This document shows, piece after piece, positions 1 through 4,983 of a DNA stretch of 5,402 nucleotides. Location of the stretch: the NCBI GenBank assembly GCA_948762645.1, contig CAQBRY010000098.1, forward strand, positions 1 to 5,402, written 5' to 3'. The stretch's first letter is position 1, and every line of letters begins with the position of its first letter. The notes beneath the pieces are model-generated. The model saw only the letters and a list, made by a program, of their open reading frames with translations. It was not told the DNA's origin and searched no databases. This DNA is from an uncultured Eubacteriales bacterium. Lineage in GTDB: Bacteria > Bacillota > Clostridia > Oscillospirales > Acutalibacteraceae. The translations under genes were made by a program, and so were the position numbers.

Positions 1-75
1 CTTTTGTAGAGAATGAATTTTAATTAATATATTAAAGAAAAATATATCAAAAATCAATAAATTTATTTTTAATTA

Positions 76-105
76 TTGAATATTTTTATAATATAACAAT
101 ATAAT
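76..105 (+). promoter_or_regulatory. Possible promoter for the YihY/BrkB-like gene
   Basis: A TTGAAT at 76-81 and a TATAAT at 100-105 are separated by 18 bases and lie about 65 bases before the start codon at 171. This resembles a housekeeping sigma-70/SigA promoter. The whole 1-170 stretch is extremely AT-rich and a second TATAAT sits at 87-92, so chance matches are likely. Nothing else in 1-170 can be assigned, and the end of any upstream gene is not recognisable. Confidence 0.3.
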
Positions 106-170
106 TATTATAAATAAGATTATAATTATTTTTAAAGATATTTTGAAATATTTATTTAAGAGAGGAAATA

Positions 171-1019
171 ATGAGAAATTTACTGAATTTTAGTGTAAAC
201 ATATTTTTAAGATACAAAAAACATGAAGTATATTATCTGGCTAGTGAACTTACTTATAAAATAATACTTTCTGTATTTCCTTTTGTAATTTTTCTTATGA
301 CTTTTACCGGTTTTCTTAATATAGACATAGAAAAATTTATATATAGATTTGATAATATAATACCAAATCAAATTTTAGAACTGGTAGGGTCGTTTATACA
401 AAGCAATATTAGTGTAAAGCACGTGGGACTTATGTCGTGGAGTTTAATAATTACCATATACAGTTCTTCTTCAGGATTTAAGTCTGTCATTAGGGGTATA
501 AACAGATCTTATGAGAAAAAGGAAACCCGCAGTATAATTTTAGTAAGACTTATTAGTATTTGTTTGGTATTTATATTTTGTATATCTATAATTGTGGCTT
601 TTTCTATATTGGTTTACGGTGATTATTTAATAAGTTTTTTAAATGAGTATAGTATTATTCCATATAGTTTTGAGCTACCTTTTAAGGTGTTAGGTTTTAT
701 ATTTACTGTATTTTTGCTGATAGTTTTAGTTACTTTTATATATACAGTTTCAAGCTGTTTAAAGATATACTTATATCAGGCTTTCCCGGGAGCGATTTTT
801 ACGGTTATATTTTGGATAATATTTTCTAAGCTTTATAGTTTTTATTTACAAAAATTTTCTAATATTTCAAGACTCTACGGTAGCATAAGTAATATTTTTG
901 TATTTTTAATATGGATAAATATTCTTTCAGTAATTTTACTTATAGGAAGTGAAATAAATGCTTTACTTTCTGAAAATAGTAAAATTTATAGAAAAAATAT
1001 GTTTAGATTGATTAAATAA
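171..1019 (+). CDS. YihY/virulence factor BrkB family membrane protein
   Basis: This 282-residue integral membrane protein belongs to the YihY/BrkB (formerly 'ribonuclease BN') family, whose biochemical role is not settled. Evidence: an N-terminal segment around residues 22-42 (ASELTYKIILSVFPF) matches the family's A-x-x-L-x-Y-x-x-x-x-S-x-F-P signature. About six hydrophobic segments lie near residues 28-49, 87-105, 121-149, 171-197, 203-225 and 239-262. The C-terminal YGSISNIFVFLIWIN...GSEINALLS is the characteristic ending. The length is normal for the family. The ATG at 171 is preceded by AGAGGA at 161-166 with about five bases of spacing. The gene stands alone: the next gene starts 116 bases later with its own ribosome binding site. 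The family assignment is firm; no substrate or process can be inferred, and the old link to RNase BN activity should not be transferred. Confidence 0.88.
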   Translation: MRNLLNFSVNIFLRYKKHEVYYLASELTYKIILSVFPFVIFLMTFTGFLNIDIEKFIYRFDNIIPNQILELVGSFIQSNISVKHVGLMSWSLIITIYSSSSGFKSVIRGINRSYEKKETRSIILVRLISICLVFIFCISIIVAFSILVYGDYLISFLNEYSIIPYSFELPFKVLGFIFTVFLLIVLVTFIYTVSSCLKIYLYQAFPGAIFTVIFWIIFSKLYSFYLQKFSNISRLYGSISNIFVFLIWINILSVILLIGSEINALLSENSKIYRKNMFRLIK

Positions 1020-1121
1020 TAAGCAGAGTGTAATTTATACAAATAATATAAAGTTTATAGGTAATAATATACTTTATTGTTTATATACTATACTAGGAAT
1101 TAATTTTGATAGGATTTAAAT

Positions 1122-1127
1122 AGGAGG
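1122..1127 (+). promoter_or_regulatory. Ribosome binding site of ldhA
   Basis: A perfect AGGAGG lies eight bases before the ATG at 1136 and fixes the start of the dehydrogenase. It is stronger than the sites of the neighbouring chromosomal genes, consistent with an abundantly made fermentative enzyme (inference). Confidence 0.8.
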
Positions 1128-1135
1128 AATAAAAT

Positions 1136-2122
1136 ATGAATAAAGTGGCATTTTTTGATTGTAAACCATACGATAGGGAATGGTTTAATAAAATAAACGA
1201 GAAGTATGGATTTGACATAGTATATTTTGAAAATAAATTAAATGAATCTACGGCTTTAATGGCCAAAGACTTTGAGGCTGCAGTTGCCTTTGTAAACGAC
1301 CAGATTAATCAAAGCACCATAAACACTTTATATTCGGGTGGGACAAGATTATTAGCCATGAGATGTACAGGATACAGTAACGTAGATTTAAAAGCGGCAA
1401 AAGATAAGATAAGTGTTGTCAGAGTACCGGATTATTCACCTTATTCTGTGGCGGAATATGCGATAGCTTTGCTCTTATGCATAAATAGGAAGATACACAA
1501 GGCATATAATCGAACGCGAGATATGAATTTTAGTATTGATGGATTAATGGGATTTGATTTGTATGGAAAAACTTTAGGAGTTATTGGAACGGGGAAAATA
1601 GGAAAAGTTTTTATAAATATTTGTAAAGGTTTTGGACTTAATGTTATTGCATATGATCCATATCCTTCTGACAAGGGAAATATTAGTTACGTAAGCAAAG
1701 AAGAGGTTTTTTCTAGATCAGATATTATTTCTCTTCATTGTCCGTTAACGCATGATAATCATTATATAATAAATAAAGAGAGTATAGAAATGATGAAAAA
1801 AGGCGTTTATATAATAAATACTTCAAGGGGTGGACTTATCAACAGTGAAGATCTTCTCGAATATTTATTGAATGGTAAAATTGGAGGAGCAGCTCTTGAC
1901 GTATATGAGGAAGAATCGGAGATATTTTTTGAGGACTTTTCGGATTCCATAATGAAAGATAACGTACTAACACATCTTTTATCTTTACCGAATGTTTTGA
2001 TTACGTCTCATCAGGCTTTTTTTACATCTGAAGCAATGTTTGATATCGTTAGTGTTACGTTAAATAATATATATGAATATTTTAATAATAAGAGAATTGT
2101 AAATGAAATACGTTATAAATAA
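1136..2122 (+). CDS. ldhA: D-lactate dehydrogenase (LdhA-type, NAD-dependent)
   Basis: The 328-residue protein is a D-isomer-specific 2-hydroxyacid dehydrogenase, most like the fermentative LdhA group that reduces pyruvate to D-lactate with NADH in the cytoplasm. Visible motifs are the Rossmann GxGxxG at residues 151-156 (GTGKIG), followed by Asp174 in AYDPYP, which favours NAD over NADP. The catalytic triad is Arg231 (NTSRGG), Glu260 (DVYEEE) and His292 (SHQAF), with the family's usual 29- and 32-residue spacings. Stretches such as RTRDMNFS, GLMGFDLYGKTLGVIGTGKIG, SLHCPLT and the FFEDFSDSI segment before the histidine are LdhA-specific rather than generic for the superfamily. The length matches LdhA (about 330). 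The ATG at 1136 has AGGAGG at 1122-1127 with eight bases of spacing. No Rex site or clear promoter was identified upstream. A related 2-hydroxy-acid substrate is possible, but D-lactate formation is the best prediction. Confidence 0.9.
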   Translation: MNKVAFFDCKPYDREWFNKINEKYGFDIVYFENKLNESTALMAKDFEAAVAFVNDQINQSTINTLYSGGTRLLAMRCTGYSNVDLKAAKDKISVVRVPDYSPYSVAEYAIALLLCINRKIHKAYNRTRDMNFSIDGLMGFDLYGKTLGVIGTGKIGKVFINICKGFGLNVIAYDPYPSDKGNISYVSKEEVFSRSDIISLHCPLTHDNHYIINKESIEMMKKGVYIINTSRGGLINSEDLLEYLLNGKIGGAALDVYEEESEIFFEDFSDSIMKDNVLTHLLSLPNVLITSHQAFFTSEAMFDIVSVTLNNIYEYFNNKRIVNEIRYK

Positions 2123-2200
2123 TAAAAATTTTAATCTATAATAGTATTTTTTATAAATGATAATTCTGATATATATTATAATTTATTTATATTATTAATA

Positions 2201-2380
2201 AGATCGTTTAGCTTAGCCACGAAAATAGGCTTATTTTTGATTTTATTAGGTAAATTTATTTTCTTATTTGATCCCTGTAGTTGTGAGCATTTCGTTTCCC
2301 CAAGCTTAATATTGTGGGTCTCAGGATTATCTTTATTATTTAGAAAATTATATATAGAAGGACAATACAAATGCGTTTAA
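2201..2380 (+). pseudogene. Possible remnant of a small two-helix membrane protein
   Basis: A + strand frame stays open over 59 codons and ends in a TAA at 2378-2380, overlapping the hydrolase start by 10 bases. Read in this frame it gives a hydrophobic segment (IGLFLILLGKFIFLF), a short DPCSC loop, a second hydrophobic segment (SLILWVSGLSLLF) and a charged tail (RKLYIEGQ). That is the layout of a small two-helix membrane protein. No ATG is present; the only usual alternative start is a TTG at 2237, inside the first helix and without a visible Shine-Dalgarno. The frame is open back to a stop at 2132. T-rich DNA easily yields hydrophobic translations, and the opposite strand is also open here (2176-2370, TTG start, Lys/Asn-rich), so chance is a real possibility. 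I read it as a decayed gene or noise, not as a confident gene. Confidence 0.22.
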
Positions 2381-3423
2381 AAAGTAAAGTTTATAAAAAC
2401 TTCTATAGGAGTTTGCGCATAATATTTTGCTTATTTCTAAGCGATACTTTTTTAAATATAAATGCTTTGGACTCTAAGTTTTTAAAATGTAATGGGACGA
2501 GTTTAGTAAATCAGAATGGTGAGACTGTAATTTTAAGCGGTGTGAATATTGGGGGATGGCTTATCCAGGAAAACTGGATGTGTCCAATATGTGGGGGAGA
2601 CACTACCTGGGATAATTTAAATACTTTAAATATACTTGAAAAAAGATTTGGGGCTGAAAAGACTCAGGAACTCTTTGATATATATCAAGAAAATTGGATT
2701 ACTAAAAAAGACATAAAGAATATAACAGATAAAGGATGCAATGTAATAAGGGTGCCATTCTGGTACAGAAACTTTATGACAGATATTAATGGTACATGGA
2801 TAAATAATAGTGACTCGGATAATAATCCCGGGCTTATGAAGTTGGATTGGATTATTGATGAAGCTAAGAAAAATAATATGTACGTAATATTGGATATGCA
2901 CGGATGCCCTGGAGGACAAAGTCTGGAACATACAACCGGAACACTCGAGAAAAATTTTCTTTATTCTGATCCTGTATGTCAGGATACGATGGAACTTTTA
3001 TGGAAGACGATTGCTAAAAGATATAAAGATAATCCTACTGTAGCTGCTTACAATATTATGAATGAACCTAATGTAAGTTATAGGTTTGGATGCAAGAATA
3101 AATATAATCCTTTTTCTTCAAAGACATATAAAATGGTACACAGTGTATATGACAGAATGATAAAGGCTATCAGGGAAGTTGATAAGGATCATATTATTAC
3201 TGTAGAATTCATTATTCTTCCCGGCAGCTTGCCAGACCCTAAAGAGATGAATTGGGATAATATTATGTATCAGGCACACTATTATTTTCCTCATCCTGCT
3301 TGCCCTGTAGAGTTCGGGTTTGTATTTTCTTTTTATTTAAACAGGATTTTAAGTAAAACCGATAGATATAATGTACCTGCATATATTGGGGAATTTAAAT
3401 ATTTGGATGGTATAAATATATGA
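2371..3423 (+). CDS. Glycoside hydrolase family 5 (glucanase-like), truncated C-terminus
   Basis: The 350-residue product is a clan-A (TIM-barrel) GH5 enzyme, most like bacterial exo-1,3-glucanase/endoglucanase proteins acting on beta-glucans. Residues 1-34 form a basic start plus a hydrophobic stretch (IIFCLFLSDTFLNI) ending near NALDS, a weak signal peptide suggesting export. Family motifs follow in order: GVNIGGWL (57-64), IRVPFWYRNF with the conserved Arg127, LDMHG (174-178), IMNEP with acid/base Glu232, the AHYY histidine near 303, and YIGEF with nucleophile Glu341. The protein ends nine residues after that glutamate. Relatives continue for roughly 60-90 residues through a Trp-rich final barrel strand, which is absent here because phage sequence begins at once. 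The ATG at 2371 has AGAAGG at 2356-2361, nine bases upstream. Both catalytic glutamates survive, but a barrel lacking its last strand and helix is unlikely to fold well. The exact substrate cannot be given. Confidence 0.82.
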   Translation: MRLKSKVYKNFYRSLRIIFCLFLSDTFLNINALDSKFLKCNGTSLVNQNGETVILSGVNIGGWLIQENWMCPICGGDTTWDNLNTLNILEKRFGAEKTQELFDIYQENWITKKDIKNITDKGCNVIRVPFWYRNFMTDINGTWINNSDSDNNPGLMKLDWIIDEAKKNNMYVILDMHGCPGGQSLEHTTGTLEKNFLYSDPVCQDTMELLWKTIAKRYKDNPTVAAYNIMNEPNVSYRFGCKNKYNPFSSKTYKMVHSVYDRMIKAIREVDKDHIITVEFIILPGSLPDPKEMNWDNIMYQAHYYFPHPACPVEFGFVFSFYLNRILSKTDRYNVPAYIGEFKYLDGINI

Positions 3424-3667
3424 AGAAATAAATGGGTTAGCTGTACAACATGGTCAGCCAAGAGGACAAGTTAATATAGAAACTCCGCTAAAAACCATGA
3501 TTGACGCATTTGAAGAATCTCTAAGAAAAAATGGAAATAATCAAGGAAACGTCACAATAGAAGCCTCGGGGGATATTGGCAAATTAGTATCCTTCTTAAA
3601 CTTCAAACTCAAACAAGAAAACCAAAGAATTGGAAATAATCTTGTTACCGGGGATGTATTTATCTGA
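3422..3667 (+). pseudogene. C-terminal fragment of a phage tail tape-measure-like protein
   Basis: Immediately after the hydrolase, frame 2 is open for 81 codons to a TGA at 3665. It begins EEINGLAVQHGQPRGQ, and no start codon with a ribosome binding site precedes it. The only in-frame ATG (3497) lacks a Shine-Dalgarno, and an in-frame stop lies at 3413. The end of the protein (ASGDIGKLVSFLNFKLKQEN, then RIGNNLV) resembles the closing helix of tail tape-measure proteins from clostridial siphophages, which set tail length and occupy the tail tube. Position supports this: tail and baseplate-like genes follow on the same strand. The call rests on resemblance and context, since most of a tape-measure protein (normally many hundreds of residues) is missing. 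It is best read as the 3-prime stub of a gene whose 5-prime part was lost at the junction with the hydrolase. Confidence 0.55.
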
Positions 3668-3671
3668 CAAT

Positions 3672-3700
3672 AAAAAAAGAGCTTTTATGCTCTTTTTTTT
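3672..3700. terminator. Bidirectional rho-independent terminator
   Basis: Two 11-base complementary arms (3672-3682 and 3689-3699, A-run plus GAGC pairing with GCTC plus T-run) enclose a six-base loop. A T-run follows on the + strand and, because the left arm is an A-run, also on the - strand. It can end the tape-measure transcript arriving from the left and the toxin-antitoxin transcript arriving from the right. The antitoxin stop codon (3685-3687) lies within the loop. Confidence 0.85.
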
Positions 3701-4002
3701 GTTTCTTCTATTGGCACTACTTTTAAAGTTTTACCAACTGAATGTAAAAACTTTATTATTGTGCTCAATTTGGGGTCAGAAGTACCATTTTCTAAACGAG
3801 AAATAACAGGTTGTTTTATGCCACTTATTTTTTCTAATTTTTGCTGGGAAATTTTTTTATCATTTCTGGCTTCTATCATTTCAGAAATCAATGCTACTCT
3901 TAAATTACTTTCTTCTATTTCTTCTGGAGTACAAAGTTCTTTTTCAAAATCGTCCCAGTAACCACCAAAGGCAGTACTGCTTTCTATTTTATTCATATTC
4001 AT
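3685..4002 (-). CDS. HigA-like antitoxin, XRE-family helix-turn-helix
   Basis: This 105-residue protein is the antitoxin of a toxin-first (HigBA-type) type II module. The N-terminal part (residues about 1-40) is acidic and mostly helical, and probably contacts the toxin. An XRE/Cro-type helix-turn-helix follows: residues about 53-90 contain SQQKLEKISGIKQPVISRLE, then NGTSDPKLSTIIKFLHSVGK, the standard five-helix XRE pattern. The C-terminus LKVVPIEE is also typical of HigA-like proteins. The gene overlaps the end of the unshifted toxin frame by 14 bases, implying translational coupling. GGAAAGGA at 4006-4013 is the ribosome binding site. The ATG at 4002 lies only three bases from it, whereas the second in-frame ATG at 3996 lies nine bases away and may be the true start (103 residues). 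It likely represses its own promoter through the palindrome at 4374-4393. The gene is intact although its toxin partner is not. Confidence 0.85.
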   Translation of the reverse strand: MNMNKIESSTAFGGYWDDFEKELCTPEEIEESNLRVALISEMIEARNDKKISQQKLEKISGIKQPVISRLENGTSDPKLSTIIKFLHSVGKTLKVVPIEETKKRA

Positions 4003-4350
4003 CTATCCTTTCCAAAAAATCTTTAAATCTTTTTTTAGCTTTTTCTATTTCTCTTTGAGGTGTTTTTTGTGTTTTCTTTAAAAAATGACTTAATACTACA
4101 AAGTTTCCCCATTGTATGCTGAAAATAGTATTCTGTTTCGTATTGGCCTTATTTCCCATATTTTATCTTCTAAATGTTTTATATAAATGTCATTTAAGGT
4201 TAACCCATGAATTTGTAATGCATTCATGTAATCTTGAATTTTTTTAAAGTTAATTCTACTATTTTTGTTTTTAGATTTATAAAGACTTTCTATAAAATCC
4301 TTAGTTTCTGATTTTCCATTTTTGTCTTTATAAAAAATTATTTTATACAT
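3989..4350 (-). pseudogene. HigB/RelE-like (phage Gp49-like) toxin, frameshifted
   Basis: The start at 4350 opens a RelE-superfamily toxin of the phage Gp49-like/HigB group, whose members cleave mRNA at the ribosome. Residues 59-78 (HLEDKIWEIRPIRNRILFSA) are the typical core strand containing W-E-I-R-P and R-I-L-F. The frame stops at residue 84 (TAG at 4096-4098). A shift after residue 83 restores a perfect family ending: FVVLSHFLKKTQKTP, then a charged helix ending RIDEYE, with stop at 3989-3991. The simplest explanation is loss of one base in the run read as TTT on the - strand (4100-4102), where four T would give NGETFVVL. The restored protein would be 120 residues, normal for the family. 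As written, the product lacks the last core strand and the conserved K-T-x-K-T-P segment and is probably inactive, unless the base is a sequencing error. AGGAGG at 4363-4368 precedes the ATG by 12 bases. Confidence 0.8.
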
Positions 4351-4372
4351 TCAATATTTTACCCTCCTATAT

Positions 4373-4400
4373 ATTATAACTTGTAAGTTATAAATGTCAA
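4373..4400 (-). promoter_or_regulatory. Promoter of the toxin-antitoxin operon
   Basis: Read on the - strand, a perfect TTGACA (4395-4400) and a perfect TATAAT (4373-4378) are separated by 16 bases, close to the SigA consensus. Transcription would start near 4366, at or within the AGGAGG ribosome binding site (4363-4368). The predicted leader is therefore very short, with the Shine-Dalgarno near the 5-prime end of the message. Confidence 0.75.
4374..4393. promoter_or_regulatory. 20-bp palindromic operator, probable HigA binding site
   Basis: A perfect inverted repeat with nine-base arms (TTATAACTT and AAGTTATAA) separated by GT covers the promoter spacer and five bases of the -10 hexamer of the toxin-antitoxin promoter. 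XRE-type antitoxins usually bind such palindromes as dimers to repress their own operon. The location makes it the best operator candidate, so autoregulation is inferred. Confidence 0.65.
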
Positions 4401-4471
4401 TGTTTTTTGAATATAGGGGATAAAAAATTAATACAAATAGGGAAGCAATACTGACTAATATTTTAAAAATT

Positions 4472-4481
4472 AAGGCGGTGA
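4472..4481 (+). promoter_or_regulatory. Ribosome binding site choosing the GTG start at 4486
   Basis: AAGGCGGTGA differs at one position from the ideal AAGGAGGTGA, and its GGCGG core lies seven bases before a GTG. No ATG in this frame is suitably placed nearby, so this site decides the start of the tail protein. No convincing + strand promoter was found between 4401 and 4471. Confidence 0.65.
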
Positions 4482-4485
4482 GATC

Positions 4486-4884
4486 GTGTCAGCAGAGCAG
4501 TTATTGAAAATAGACGGAAAAGAATTTGAGGTAAGACTGATAAAAATAAGCAGGAGCGCAAGTATATTTGATAAGTACGCAAAAAGGACGATAAATGGCA
4601 ATCTGCAGCGAGAGATAATAGGAACCTACTATAATTATTCCCTAGAATTTGCGTATAATGACGAGCCAGAAAAATACGATTTATTGTGGGAAAGATTAAC
4701 AGCCCCAGAGCCATTTCACGATATAGAGATTGCCGACAATATAGGAATGAAAAAAAGTTTTAAAGGGTATATAGCAAACGTAAAAGACAATATTAGCTAT
4801 GCAAATTCAGAAAATAGTAATGAAAGAAGATTCGACGGTTTGTCATGCGATATAGTGGCAAAAGAACCGTCAAAGAGACCATAG
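4486..4884 (+). CDS. Phage tail-associated structural protein
   Basis: This 132-residue protein resembles a group of short conserved prophage proteins from clostridia, encoded between the tape-measure gene and the tail-tip/baseplate genes. Their precise role is not established; by position they probably belong to the distal tail. Visible features are an opening IDGKEFEVRLIKISRSASI, a central NGNLQREIIGTYYNYSLEF (residues about 38-55) that is the most family-like segment, a beta-rich middle with YDLLWERLTAPEPFHDI, and the ending DGLSCDIVAKEPSKRP, similar to the A-x-x-P-x-R-x-P ends seen in this group. No signal peptide or membrane segment is present. The start is GTG at 4486 with a strong ribosome binding site. 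It lies 135 bases from the divergent toxin start and 99 bases before the next tail gene. The role is inferred from context and resemblance, not from a named domain. Confidence 0.6.
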   Translation: MSAEQLLKIDGKEFEVRLIKISRSASIFDKYAKRTINGNLQREIIGTYYNYSLEFAYNDEPEKYDLLWERLTAPEPFHDIEIADNIGMKKSFKGYIANVKDNISYANSENSNERRFDGLSCDIVAKEPSKRP

Positions 4885-4965
4885 TTGAAAGCTTCGACAT
4901 GTAGATCTCAAACAAAAATTTGTGCTTTTTTAAGCTCTGCTTCTCGCGACTTCAATTTGTTTTTT

Positions 4966-4975
4966 AGGAGGTGAT
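4966..4975 (+). promoter_or_regulatory. Extended perfect Shine-Dalgarno of the baseplate-like gene
   Basis: AGGAGGTGAT is complementary over ten bases to the 3-prime end of 16S rRNA. It selects the ATG at 4984. The closer ATG at 4974, which overlaps this motif, opens only a five-codon frame ending in TGA and is not the start. Confidence 0.75.
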
Positions 4976-4983
4976 GAAAAACT

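Noticed and set aside
1048..1077. Seven-base stem (ATAAAGT / ACTTTAT) after the YihY/BrkB-like gene
   Set aside because: The stem is almost entirely A-T, the loop is 16 bases and no T-run follows, so it is too weak to call a terminator.
1441..1674. 77-codon frame on the - strand
   Set aside because: It lies wholly inside the well-supported lactate dehydrogenase and has no ribosome binding site or recognisable motif.
2153..2186. Imperfect 12-base inverted repeat after ldhA
   Set aside because: It is all A/T apart from one mismatched G, with no following T-run; such repeats are expected by chance in this composition.
2176..2370. 64-codon - strand frame with a TTG start, Lys/Asn-rich
   Set aside because: It has no Shine-Dalgarno, a non-ATG start at the edge of the hydrolase gene, and a composition expected from the complement of T-rich DNA. 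The + strand frame is at least as protein-like.
2626..2931. 101-codon frame on the - strand
   Set aside because: It is antisense to conserved GH5 sequence and shows no protein-family features.
3424..3474. GH5 frame after its stop reads a CTTWSAK segment resembling the Trp-rich end of GH5 enzymes
   Set aside because: It would need read-through of the TGA, is followed soon by another stop, and the same bases are better explained by the 81-codon phage-like frame. The resemblance is probably chance.
3761..3961. 66-codon + strand frame
   Set aside because: It is antisense to the helix-turn-helix antitoxin, with no ribosome binding site.
3664..4460. Similar short strings (CTGACAATA near 3664 and CTGACTAATA near 4451) flanking the toxin-antitoxin cassette, possible insertion duplication
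   Set aside because: The match is imperfect and short, and no transposase or recombinase accompanies it, so it cannot be called a target-site duplication.
4463..4714. 83-codon - strand frame
   Set aside because: It overlaps the tail-associated gene, which has a strong ribosome binding site. The antisense product is a hydrophobic shadow.
4834..4871. Seven-base inverted repeat (GACGGTT / AACCGTC) near the end of the tail gene
   Set aside because: It lies inside coding sequence with a 24-base loop and no T-run, so it is not a terminator and is likely chance.
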